Below the pieces are notes generated by a model that had not been told where the DNA came from, did not search any database, and saw only the letters and a program-made list of their open reading frames with translations. A stretch of DNA of 64,000 bases from GCA-2730975 sp937893275 (lineage in GTDB: Bacteria; Verrucomicrobiota; Verrucomicrobiia; Opitutales; Seribacteraceae). This document shows, in pieces, positions 54,640 to 62,878 of the stretch. The stretch lies in contig CAXAHJ010000005.1 in assembly GCA_963968595.1 (NCBI GenBank), positions 1 to 64,000 on the forward strand, given 5' to 3'. The number at the start of each line of letters is the position of its first letter. The stretch's first letter is position 1. Both the position numbers and the translations under genes were made by a program.

Positions 54640-55629
54640 ATGAAAGCCATCATACTGCCCAAGCACGGCGGCCCCGAACTTTTTCGCGTCGAGGAAGTAC
54701 CTAAGCCGAAAATAAAACCAGGCCATGTCTTGATCCAAGTCGCCGCATCGAGTGTCAACCCGGTCGACTTCAAGATCAGGCAAGGCCTCATTCCAATTGG
54801 TCCGGATCTTCCAGGCATTTTGCATGGAGACGTGGCGGGGGTAGTTGCGGAAGTAGCGGCGGATGTGGAAGGATTTGCTCCAGGCGACGAAGTCTATGGT
54901 TGTGTCGGTGGTTTCAAGGGTCTGTCAGGCGTCTTGGCCGACTACGCCCTTGCCGATGCCCGCCTTTTGGCAAGGAAACCTAAGAACCTCTCAATGATAG
55001 AAGCCGCTGCCCTACCCTTGGTCACCATAACGGCTTGGAACGCCCTGGTGGAAAGAGCCAAGGTCTCGCAAGGACAAAGAGTGCTTGTTCATGCCGCCGC
55101 AGGTGGCGTTGGCCATGTTGCGCTTCAACTCGCCAAGGCTGCTGGTGCAGAGGTGCATGTCACTGCATCAAGTGAGGAAAAGATCGCACTCGGCAAGGAA
55201 CTTGGTGCCGACATAGGAATTAACTACAAGGAACGATCGGTCGAGGAATATGTCTCCGAGCATACGGGAGGCGCAGGTTATGACGTCGTCTTTGATACCG
55301 TGGGAACAACGCGACTCGACAATTCCTTCCAAGCCGCCAAGATCGGTGGCACCGTCGTCTCCATAGCAGCTCGCTCCACCCATGACCTCACGCATGTACA
55401 TGTGCGTGCACTCACCCTGCACGTCGTCTTCATGCTCCTGCCGCTCGTCCGCAACATCGGACGCGAACACCATGGAGCAATCTTGCGACAAGCTACGCAA
55501 TTGGTCGAAGCTGGCAAGCTGCGACCCCATTTGCACACCGAGGTATTCCCATTCGAACGAGTTGGCGATGCTCATGCCCTGCTGGAATCTGGTGGAACGC
55601 TCGGTAAAATCGTCCTTTCGAATAGTTAG
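54640..55629 (+). CDS. zinc-free medium-chain dehydrogenase, quinone-oxidoreductase-like
   Basis: The 329-residue protein belongs to the medium-chain dehydrogenase/reductase superfamily, QOR branch. The N-terminal GroES-like domain has SSVNPVDFKIRQG, and the Rossmann domain has AAAGGVGHVALQLAKAAGA followed by an NADPH-type site. No catalytic zinc cysteine pattern is present. It is downstream of the DUF1501 gene by 52 bases but probably independent, because a hairpin lies between them. Typical substrates are quinones or enones; none can be assigned. Confidence 0.85.
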   Translation: MKAIILPKHGGPELFRVEEVPKPKIKPGHVLIQVAASSVNPVDFKIRQGLIPIGPDLPGILHGDVAGVVAEVAADVEGFAPGDEVYGCVGGFKGLSGVLADYALADARLLARKPKNLSMIEAAALPLVTITAWNALVERAKVSQGQRVLVHAAAGGVGHVALQLAKAAGAEVHVTASSEEKIALGKELGADIGINYKERSVEEYVSEHTGGAGYDVVFDTVGTTRLDNSFQAAKIGGTVVSIAARSTHDLTHVHVRALTLHVVFMLLPLVRNIGREHHGAILRQATQLVEAGKLRPHLHTEVFPFERVGDAHALLESGGTLGKIVLSNS

Positions 55630-56058
55630 ATTCTGCTTTCAGCTTACGGCTGGTGTAAGTCGTCGTATACTTATCCAAATGGGATGAGGCAAATAATCCA
55701 CATCGATCGAGATACGGGACAATCCAAGCTTGAAAGGAATCCCATTGAGTATCGCAAGACTGAGTCGAAGGAGTGTCCTGACGACATGAAACATTGAGCT
55801 CGGTTCTGGGTGTGCCGATCTTCTTCTAGTTCATCCAGATTCTTCTTGGAAGCGCGGATTGAACAAAAACACCACTGGATTGATCCGCCAATACCTAAAG
55901 AAAGGCGATAGTCCTAAATTAGTTGCCTGATCTATTTTAAGAAAACCATCTCCGTGCTTCCTCCACTTCGGTCTTGCACTTGTCAGTTGAACTCACGAAT
56001 CAAAATCTACAGCCAGAATATCAGTCACAGCGAGGACAGAGTCTCGTTTGAAATAAAC
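55630..56058. other. 429-base gap between the MDR and autokinase genes
   Basis: No intact gene is supported here. The middle holds the IS30 fossil described separately (55796-55930). The parts on both sides show no recognisable coding or regulatory signal. The gap marks the border between the housekeeping half and the exopolysaccharide locus. Confidence 0.6.
55796..55930 (+). pseudogene. C-terminal fossil of an IS30-family transposase
   Basis: One plus-strand frame reads DLLLVHPDSSWKRGLNKNT then TGLIRQYLKKGDS before a stop at 55928-55930. This follows the strongly conserved C-terminal block of IS30-type transposases (HPYxSWERGxNENTNGLIRQYxPK). The preceding bases (CCTGACGACATGAAACATTGAG) can be read as a broken version of the DNGKEFAxH catalytic segment. 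Only about 44 codons remain, with no start and no inverted repeats found. It is a relic, not an active element. Confidence 0.72.
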
Positions 56059-58335
56059 CTAACTGACCTTTCTTGTTTTGCCGTCAGCTTTCTCAGGACC
56101 TTGCTTCCCGTAGTACTTGTTATAATACTTGTATCGGAAGTAACCATAGCCATAGTAACCCGAATAGTAGTAGCCTGGTGTCTTCTTTTCGGGTAAATCA
56201 TTGAGCACAACGCCTAACACATTTGCTCCCGTTTCCTCCAAGCTCTCGATTAGATTTTTAGCCACTTTACGCGCCACTTTGCCATAACGAGTTACAAAAA
56301 TCACCTCATCCACCTTACGAGCCATGGCAAGTGAATCAGGGAAAAGTCCAATCGGAGGACTGTCGATAATGATGATTTCCGCGTTTTGCTTGAGGCTAAA
56401 GAGCATCTTATCGAACTCTGGCTTTTCTAGCATTTCCGTGGCGGCGCGGGTTTTTCCGCCAGAAGGCAAGATTAAGAGGTTGGGATAGATTTCTACTAGT
56501 GTTCCGCTATCCCAAAAGTCATATGTGGGGCTAGGGTTTGCCACTGTCTCATTTATCAGCGTAAGCAATCCTCGGTCATTATTTACTCCACAAAATTTAT
56601 GAAGTCCAGGTCGTCGTAAATCAAAATCAATCAGAATAGTTTTACGCCCGTGATTGGCGCAACTGTAAGCCAAATTAGCGGCAAGCAAACTCTTCCCTTC
56701 ACTTGGAATAGCACTAGTAATTAAAATGGTTTTGGGGTAATCCGTCTTGGAGTTCATTTGTATACGACTATACATGCTCCGAAAGGCTTCCGTGAGACCA
56801 TCGTCTAGTTCGTTTCCGACAATAAGCGGTCGATCGCTCTCTTTAACTTCAGATATCTTCGGAATACCGGCAATTAGGTCCTGACCAAGAAAAACTTCTA
56901 TATCCCAAGGAGATTTTATGCGATTATCAATAAATTCAAAACCAATCGGGATCAGAACAAAGAGAATGGCGAAAATCATCATCCCTTTGTTGTGAACATC
57001 CGGTAAGTTAGGACTTATTTGTATGCCCGGATATGCAAAATCCATCGCGTGAAGAGGGTCACCTTGCTCTTGCGGAAGAGCTATTTGAATGACAACATCT
57101 TGCAGTCGTCGTTGAATCGTGTCTGTAGAACCTCTTTGAATCTGAAGTTTTCGATCCAGTACCGCTAGTTTGGTTTCCATTTCACTAAGTGCAACGGACT
57201 CGCCCTGAACTTTATCCATCGCCGCCGCAAATTCTTGTTCTTGAGCCTCTAGTTGATGGTACTTGTCTTTCAGGTCCTCAATCGAAGCTTTGACCTCAAG
57301 TTGCAGAATCCTTTCGACATCTTGTATTTGCCGTGCGTTCTCGATCATCTTTGGATGATTCGAAAGGTACTTTTGCTCATAAAGTCGACGAGTTTGTTCC
57401 AGGTCGAAAAGTCTGGTCTGGAGGGCGGGAACATTTCCAAAACTTTCTATGGCATCGATTTTAAAGTATTCCTTGATGGCATCAATGTTTGCATTCACAT
57501 CTTGGGAAACTCCGGCATTTTCGGCACGAAAGTTAATGCTGGCTTGTATTTGAATAATTTGACGAAGGAGTGAGTTTATTCGGACTTTTTCCACTTTAGC
57601 CTTAGTGATTTCCGAATGATAACTACTTTTGCGAGAAGCATTATCCAATCTAGTGTCCTCAACAAATGGCAGTTCTTCATCTCGTTTGTATGTGGTCATT
57701 TCTTCCAGAATTCCAGCCTCCCGAGATTGACTTCCGACCAAAAGGTTTTCCAGAACTTCTCGAGCGGTTTCCACTATTTGGCCAGCTTCGTTCTTGTGAG
57801 ATTTTTCATACTCTTTCTGAACAAGATCTGCAACGAGTTGTACGGATTGAGAGCTGCGCCCAGTTGCCGTTATTATGAAGACAGGTCTTCCTTCACCACT
57901 GACCGAAACGGAATAGCTTAAGATTGATGCGATATCTGGCAACTGCTCGTCATCATAGACATATGGCGCAAGCACAGTGCTTTTGTAAGACTTATTGTCT
58001 TTAATGCGTTCGAGAACGCGAACCCTCAACTCTTGACTTTTAAGCCCATCGTTATGCTTGCGAACCAGTTCTCCCAATTGATTGTCACGCTCGACGCGTT
58101 GTAGATTCAAAATGGCAGGGGGCGGAATGAGACGAAAGGAAGAAGAAGATTGGTAGATGTTAGGCTGTTGATATTCCTTGTAAACAAAACCCAAAGCAAT
58201 GGGAAGTGAGAGTGCCATGGAAAGCAGCCAGCGGTCACGTATAATCAGAAAATAATCGAAAATACCTTTGAAACGACTCCGAGAAGTCGACTGCACAATT
58301 TCCTGAGACGGATCAGGGTTGGAGTAGGAGTCCAT
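56059..58335 (-). CDS. polysaccharide co-polymerase and BY-type tyrosine autokinase (Wzc-like)
   Basis: The 758-residue inner-membrane protein controls capsule or exopolysaccharide export. Two membrane helices flank a long periplasmic coiled coil (first near 34-52, LLSMALSLPIALGFVYKEY; second near 470, GMMIFAILFVLIPIGFEFI). The C-terminal BY-kinase has Walker A SAIPSEGKS (near 540), Walker A' ILIDFDLRRPG and Walker B IIIIDSPPIG. The tail is a tyrosine cluster (GYYYSGYYGYGYFRYKYY), the autophosphorylation site. Its start lies only nine bases from an IS1595-type insertion, which has separated it from the export gene upstream and probably changed its ribosome site and promoter. The protein itself is intact. 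Confidence 0.9.
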   Translation of the reverse strand: MDSYSNPDPSQEIVQSTSRSRFKGIFDYFLIIRDRWLLSMALSLPIALGFVYKEYQQPNIYQSSSSFRLIPPPAILNLQRVERDNQLGELVRKHNDGLKSQELRVRVLERIKDNKSYKSTVLAPYVYDDEQLPDIASILSYSVSVSGEGRPVFIITATGRSSQSVQLVADLVQKEYEKSHKNEAGQIVETAREVLENLLVGSQSREAGILEEMTTYKRDEELPFVEDTRLDNASRKSSYHSEITKAKVEKVRINSLLRQIIQIQASINFRAENAGVSQDVNANIDAIKEYFKIDAIESFGNVPALQTRLFDLEQTRRLYEQKYLSNHPKMIENARQIQDVERILQLEVKASIEDLKDKYHQLEAQEQEFAAAMDKVQGESVALSEMETKLAVLDRKLQIQRGSTDTIQRRLQDVVIQIALPQEQGDPLHAMDFAYPGIQISPNLPDVHNKGMMIFAILFVLIPIGFEFIDNRIKSPWDIEVFLGQDLIAGIPKISEVKESDRPLIVGNELDDGLTEAFRSMYSRIQMNSKTDYPKTILITSAIPSEGKSLLAANLAYSCANHGRKTILIDFDLRRPGLHKFCGVNNDRGLLTLINETVANPSPTYDFWDSGTLVEIYPNLLILPSGGKTRAATEMLEKPEFDKMLFSLKQNAEIIIIDSPPIGLFPDSLAMARKVDEVIFVTRYGKVARKVAKNLIESLEETGANVLGVVLNDLPEKKTPGYYYSGYYGYGYFRYKYYNKYYGKQGPEKADGKTRKVS

Positions 58336-58336
58336 T

Positions 58337-58344
58337 ATAATCTA
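58337..58344. repeat. left target-site duplication of the IS1595-type element
   Basis: ATAATCTA directly precedes the left inverted repeat; ACAATCTA at 59057-59064 follows the right one. Seven of eight bases match, the size made by IS1595-family transposition. The single mismatch suggests the insertion is not very recent. Confidence 0.7.
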
Positions 58345-59056
58345 GGGGCTGTCCTAGCTAAGAAGTAGAAATAGGATGATAAAATGTATGCAAGAAGAAG
58401 TCGATTCAGCCCGTGCAAGCAAGTCGATCTGCTGAGGATGTTTGTTGCCGGAGCGACGACTAGGGCGACCTCTGAAATCGTGGGCGTTCATCGCAACACC
58501 TTTAACAGTTTTTTCATGCGCCTTCGTCGTCTCATTGCAGGCAAGCTTCCCAGTTACGAGTTGTGTGGGGAAGTCGAAGCGGATGAAAGTTACTTCGGAA
58601 GAACTCGCAAAGGAAGGCGAGGTCGAGGAGCATCCGGAAAAGTAGCCGTGATCGGCTTGCTTAAGCGGAGCGGGAAGGTTTTTACTGCCATTGTCCCTAA
58701 CGCAAGGACGGAGACTCTGCTGACGATCATCGAGGAAAAAGTAACACTCGACAACATTGTTTACACCGACTCCTTCAAAGCCTACAATACTGTCGATGTG
58801 AGCGACTTTCATCATATGCGGATCAACCATTCCGAACTCTTCGCAGACCGAGTAAATCACATCAATGAAATCCAAAATTTCTGGAATTTGGCGAAGCGTC
58901 ATCTAAGGAAATTCAACGGCATTAAAAAAGTTAGTTTTCACTGGTTTCTAAAGGAGTGTGGATGGCGCTTCAATGGAGGCAACCATCAAAGCCTCTAGAA
59001 ATAGCTTAAACAGTACTACTTGAAAGAAAAACATTAGTCTTAGCTAGGACAGTTCC
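58345..59056 (+). mobile_element. IS1595-family insertion sequence (IS1016-like), 712 bases
   Basis: The element is bounded by inverted repeats GGGGCTGTCCTAGCTAAGA (58345-58363) and, on the other strand, GGAACTGTCCTAGCTAAGA (59038-59056); 17 of 19 bases match. An eight-base near-perfect duplication flanks it. Inside is one intact transposase gene in plus orientation. Size, repeat style and duplication length all fit the IS1016 group of IS1595. It is inserted between the Wza-like and Wzc-like genes and points against them. Confidence 0.88.
58384..58998 (+). CDS. IS1595-family (ISXO2-like) transposase
   Basis: The 204-residue transposase has an N-terminal helix-turn-helix part (ATTRATSEIVGVHRNTFNSF) and the ISXO2-like DDE domain: first aspartate in VEADESYFG, basic loop RKGRRGRGASGKVAVIG, second aspartate in VYTDSFKAYN, and the late INEIQNFWNLAKRHLRKFNG block. 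It is short, as in the IS1016 group, which lacks the N-terminal zinc ribbon. No stop or frameshift is present, so the copy may be functional. Confidence 0.88.
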   Translation: MYARRSRFSPCKQVDLLRMFVAGATTRATSEIVGVHRNTFNSFFMRLRRLIAGKLPSYELCGEVEADESYFGRTRKGRRGRGASGKVAVIGLLKRSGKVFTAIVPNARTETLLTIIEEKVTLDNIVYTDSFKAYNTVDVSDFHHMRINHSELFADRVNHINEIQNFWNLAKRHLRKFNGIKKVSFHWFLKECGWRFNGGNHQSL

Positions 59057-59096
59057 ACAATCTATTAAGGAAGAGCCAGCGTTGATGAAATGAAGT

Positions 59097-59732
59097 TCAC
59101 ACTAAGCGTTCTTTTACAAAAATCTGATCACCGGGATAAATCATGAAGGTGGAGTATTCCCCATTCGCAGCGGATCCACTGCTGAGAGCTTCTACATCAA
59201 TTTCGTATGTCTTTGAGTTTTTGACTTTTCCCGATTCATCGTAAAAGGTGCGAGTAACCTTTACTTTTGTCTTGCTGGCTATATCTGTGAATCCCCCTGC
59301 TCGAGCAATAACTTGAACTATGTTCATTGCCTCGGCTTCAGGAGGAAAGGGGTATGCACCTTGTTTGTTAACTGAACCCGAAAGGAAAACGAAACGTTCC
59401 ACATGCTTTGAAATTGTCACGGTCACTTTGGGGTCCCTGAAGATCAGTTGCCTACGATACTCCTGGGCAATATATGTTTCCGCTTGCTTCGTGTTCATGT
59501 TAGCCAAAGGCAACTCTCCAATGTAAGCTAAGCGCACACGATTATCATTGTTGATCGTTGCTTCGATGTTGCAGTCGGGCTCTCCGAGTACCGCTACTCC
59601 AATGCGATCTCCGGATCTCAGTTTATATCCAGTCGGGTCGCGGAGAATGGAAGGATCGTCGTTGCGGGCAGATAATAGCGAGAAGGCGAAAACCAAAAAC
59701 AAATACAATGGGAAGTTTAGAGAAACTTTCAC
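59097..59732 (-). CDS. Wza-like polysaccharide export protein
   Basis: The 211-residue exported protein has a signal peptide (about 5-22, LNFPLYLFLVFAFSLLSA), the poly_export domain (about 36-115, YKLRSGDRIGVAVLGEPD, then YIGELPLANMNTKQAETYI) and one SLBB-type domain (VFLSGSVNKQGAYPFP). It forms or gates the outer-membrane exit for exopolysaccharide. It lacks the lipobox and the C-terminal helix of E. coli Wza and is closer to short partners that work with a separate barrel. Its neighbour upstream is such a barrel. Downstream the IS element cuts it off from the autokinase gene. Confidence 0.88.
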   Translation of the reverse strand: MKVSLNFPLYLFLVFAFSLLSARNDDPSILRDPTGYKLRSGDRIGVAVLGEPDCNIEATINNDNRVRLAYIGELPLANMNTKQAETYIAQEYRRQLIFRDPKVTVTISKHVERFVFLSGSVNKQGAYPFPPEAEAMNIVQVIARAGGFTDIASKTKVKVTRTFYDESGKVKNSKTYEIDVEALSSGSAANGEYSTFMIYPGDQIFVKERLV

Positions 59733-59747
59733 AACTATGATATTATC

Positions 59748-61025
59748 TCAAAATCGGCCGTTCAGGTCAACTCGGACTAAGTGCCGTCCATAAGATTCGG
59801 AATCGCGGGCAATGTGTGAGAAGCTGTACCCGCCACTTGTGGTGAAATGCTTACTGAGAGTTTTAGTCACGTTGGTTCCAAAGCCAATGTTGTCGAGAGA
59901 ATTGGAACTGGTTGAAGAGGTAGCACCTGATGTATCATAGGTGTAATCGGTCGTCCCATAGGATACATAAGCGGTTCCCGAAACATCGTCGGTGAATCGA
60001 TGGTTTAATGAAACTCGACCTGTGGTATTGAGCATCGTATAACCTTGAGCTGACGGTGAGAACCCTCGGTTCAAATCAAACCCCATGGAAGTTTTGCGGT
60101 TTAAACTCCATTGCAATCCTGAACCAAGCGAAAGGGTGCTTTGTCCGGAAAAACTGGCATCATCATAGACTTGCCGAACATAACCGATGTTAGCGTTGCC
60201 CGATAGCTTTGGGGATAATTCACCTTGAGCACCAAAACTCACTCCGTGAGTAGCCCCATCAGTTAGGCTGGATCCCCCGCCCCCAGACATATCTCTAGAC
60301 CGCGAAAAGTTGTATTCAGTGAAGAAATCGAGTTTTTCAGAATAAATATAAAAAGCTCTGGCATAAATTGGAATTGTTGCAAGATCGCTGTAGGCGGAAT
60401 TAGTTTGTCCTCCAGTTGCCCAATCTTGATAATCGCGGTAAGTGTAAGAAGTTCCCGCACCTAAACCAAACTTTGAACTGTGGTTGTACCTTACGTTTGC
60501 GGCAACCAGAAAGTAAGAGTAACTAACGAGATCCTGCTCCAGAACACTGGTCTCCACCTTTTGTCCGAGATCAAAATTCATATCGAAGCGAATCTTTGCA
60601 TTATTTGAAATTCGCTTCTTCAAAGATTCATCGAAGTCGATGCTGAAAGTGCTGGTTGGCTGAATGTAACTTTTTTTGTCATTCTTCACAAATTGAGCAA
60701 GTTGGACGCCAGCAGATCCACTAAAAGTAAACCAGCGTAGTTTCTTCGTGTAATGGATCGCAGGAGTAAATTTCAGGATCAAATCGTCTTCACTTTCAAT
60801 TTCACCAGGAATCACTCCAGCCATACCTGAAGTTCTAACCGCCTGTAACGATTGAGAAGAAATGCCAAACACGCGAGAATCGTATTCCGCCGATAGCGAA
60901 GCACTCAGGTCGAATCGACCAAAAGCGGTCTCCTTCAGGGCAAATGCATTGCTCGCAACAACATGAAAAACAACTAACAGACAAAGAAATAATTCTTTGT
61001 TAACTTCGAAAAAACGGGCAGTCAT
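59748..61025 (-). CDS. outer-membrane beta-barrel protein of the exopolysaccharide locus
   Basis: The protein of about 425 residues has a signal peptide (about 10-29, LFLCLLVVFHVVASNAFA) and then repeated amphipathic strands ending in aromatic residues, such as FDLSASLSAEYDSRVF, SGSAGVQLAQF, FGLGAGTSYTYRDY and GRVSLNHRFTDDVSGTAYVSYG, closing with LVRVDLNGRF, a C-terminal Phe for barrel insertion. Barrels of the BBP2 type occur with Wza-like proteins lacking their own pore. ATG at 61025 is preferred over one nine codons earlier because the signal begins there. It precedes the Wza-like gene by 15 bases. Confidence 0.75.
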   Translation of the reverse strand: MTARFFEVNKELFLCLLVVFHVVASNAFALKETAFGRFDLSASLSAEYDSRVFGISSQSLQAVRTSGMAGVIPGEIESEDDLILKFTPAIHYTKKLRWFTFSGSAGVQLAQFVKNDKKSYIQPTSTFSIDFDESLKKRISNNAKIRFDMNFDLGQKVETSVLEQDLVSYSYFLVAANVRYNHSSKFGLGAGTSYTYRDYQDWATGGQTNSAYSDLATIPIYARAFYIYSEKLDFFTEYNFSRSRDMSGGGGSSLTDGATHGVSFGAQGELSPKLSGNANIGYVRQVYDDASFSGQSTLSLGSGLQWSLNRKTSMGFDLNRGFSPSAQGYTMLNTTGRVSLNHRFTDDVSGTAYVSYGTTDYTYDTSGATSSTSSNSLDNIGFGTNVTKTLSKHFTTSGGYSFSHIARDSESYGRHLVRVDLNGRF

Positions 61026-61189
61026 TTTAACGGGAGAATTGAAAACGGGCATAAAATAAACTTTAGAAACAATTTTGACTACCTGGAGCAGTACGGCAAC
61101 TCTAAAATCGAAGGGTTGCCCAGACCAATCTTTCCATATTTAGATGGCTTTTGACAAAATGAGGTACGCATGAATCCAATCTTAGTGGG

Positions 61190-62863
61190 TTGAGAACACA
61201 CGAAGTTTTTCTTTTTGGGCAAACAACTGTCTTGGTTGTTGTCATTTCTTGGGCGAAAGCAGGTCTCTTGTCGCCATGGGCAGAATGGTTTACTTCCGCA
61301 ACAGTCTTGGGTGGACTTTTGGGAGTACTATTACTGAGGGCTGGAGATCGTCTTCCGTTTGCTTTCCCGTGGAAACCGATGGTTCCATTTGCCCTTTTCG
61401 TGGCGCTTGCAGGTGCAAGCATGCTCAACCCTTCTCACAATCCTCCAAGCCAGATTCCATTAGATTTGGAACGATTCGAAGACGCAGCTCTTGGAGCTCC
61501 CGCCCTTGTTCCTTTTGTCGGAGACGAGTTTAGTGATGTTCTAAGCAGATCCGAAGTAGATCCGGGACAAGCCATTGCTTTATTTTACAGGTTTCGCCGC
61601 GACTTTCAGGATAAATTCGATCGTTTCGACTCTCCTTTTGAACCATTTATCGAGGATTACGAAAGCAATCTCAAGAGGTCTCATGCAGCATGGCTTCCTA
61701 GTTGCGTGACTGCTGATGCCTCCATTTGGAAGAGGTGCTGTCCTGTAGCAATTCTTGCTCTTCAAGCAATCATGCTGTGGCGATTCATGGGAAGCCGGCG
61801 GCTAATTCGAAAACTGCTTTTAATGATTGTTTTGAATGGGGCCCTTCTTGCTATAGCGGGGACTTTACAAAAACTTTCCTATGTACCCGGTGATAGGGTA
61901 AAAGAAATATGGGGTTTGTGGAATGCGCCCGAACCAAGATATTTCTTCAGCAGTTTCACTTACAAGAATCATTGGTCTGCTTTTGCCTTACTCTGCCTGG
62001 GAGTCGCCGTAAGTTTGGCATGGCGAGAGATCCGCCTAAAAGGAACACTGGCTTGGAGGCAACCGAAGTTGGCCGTTTGTTTGGTCGCGGCACTTTTTAT
62101 TGGAATTACTATTCCCCTATCGGGTTCGCGGTCGGGTACTTTTTTACTTATAATTTTACTTATACTTCTTGCGATATTCGCTGGATGGATCGTCACCAGA
62201 AATTTTGATACTTCAAAAAAAAGATGGGCGGCATTCGGAGGGACAGCGTTTGCATGTTCTCTAACACTGGGCGCCATGGTATGGTTTGGTTTCAATCTTG
62301 ATCGTGAAACTAAATCAGAGGCTGTCGGCAATACATTGCAACAATGGGAGAATTATCAAAAAGGTTCTCCGCCCATGCGCTATTATTTATGGAAAGACAC
62401 TTTTAAAATGTTTCTCGACAAACCTATATTCGGCCATGGATTAGGTTCCTTTCGAGCCCTTCATCCCATCTATCAATCGGAGGAATATAAGAGAGAAAGA
62501 GAATATGGCTTGGCATCCGCTCATCGTAAACTAAAACCCCTCACCGAGCACAGTCACAATGACTTGCTCCAATACTTAGCCGAAATAGGTGCCATAGGAG
62601 TTGCCTTGCTTCTACTGGTACCGACTCTTGGGATTTGGCAAAATAGAAAAAGTGTGTTCTCGACTACGCCTGACTGGTCATTAGTCGGGTGCATACTTTT
62701 TGCGATCTACTCTTTCGTTGATTTCCCGACCAGAACACCAGCTTGCTTGCTACTCCTTTCGCTGACACTATCATTAGCTCTCAAGCATGCCAGCCTCGAA
62801 AAAGAAAGGCTAGGAAGGCAACGGAACGGACAGACCGAAAAGAAAAGTTGTTTGACGTCTTGA
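61190..62863 (+). CDS. O-antigen ligase/polymerase family membrane protein
   Basis: The 557-residue protein has about ten membrane helices and the Wzy_C/O-antigen ligase signature region: GSRSGTFLLIILL, a large periplasmic loop, and HSHNDLLQYLAEIGAIGVALLL near residue 450. Such enzymes polymerise or ligate lipid-linked glycans and need the undecaprenyl carrier regenerated by UppP. An atypical soluble stretch of about 100 residues (90-190, PIPLDLERFEDAALG onward) sits between the first helices. The only usable in-frame start after the last stop is the TTG at 61190. Divergent from the barrel gene. Confidence 0.85.
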   Translation: MRTHEVFLFGQTTVLVVVISWAKAGLLSPWAEWFTSATVLGGLLGVLLLRAGDRLPFAFPWKPMVPFALFVALAGASMLNPSHNPPSQIPLDLERFEDAALGAPALVPFVGDEFSDVLSRSEVDPGQAIALFYRFRRDFQDKFDRFDSPFEPFIEDYESNLKRSHAAWLPSCVTADASIWKRCCPVAILALQAIMLWRFMGSRRLIRKLLLMIVLNGALLAIAGTLQKLSYVPGDRVKEIWGLWNAPEPRYFFSSFTYKNHWSAFALLCLGVAVSLAWREIRLKGTLAWRQPKLAVCLVAALFIGITIPLSGSRSGTFLLIILLILLAIFAGWIVTRNFDTSKKRWAAFGGTAFACSLTLGAMVWFGFNLDRETKSEAVGNTLQQWENYQKGSPPMRYYLWKDTFKMFLDKPIFGHGLGSFRALHPIYQSEEYKREREYGLASAHRKLKPLTEHSHNDLLQYLAEIGAIGVALLLLVPTLGIWQNRKSVFSTTPDWSLVGCILFAIYSFVDFPTRTPACLLLLSLTLSLALKHASLEKERLGRQRNGQTEKKSCLTS

Positions 62864-62865
62864 TT

Positions 62866-62871
62866 TGAGAG
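62866..62871 (+). promoter_or_regulatory. ribosome binding site of the last, partial gene
   Basis: GAGAGG lies seven bases before the ATG at 62879 and selects it over the in-frame ATGs at 62936 and 62960, neither of which has a good site. Confidence 0.5.
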
Positions 62872-62878
62872 GTAATAA

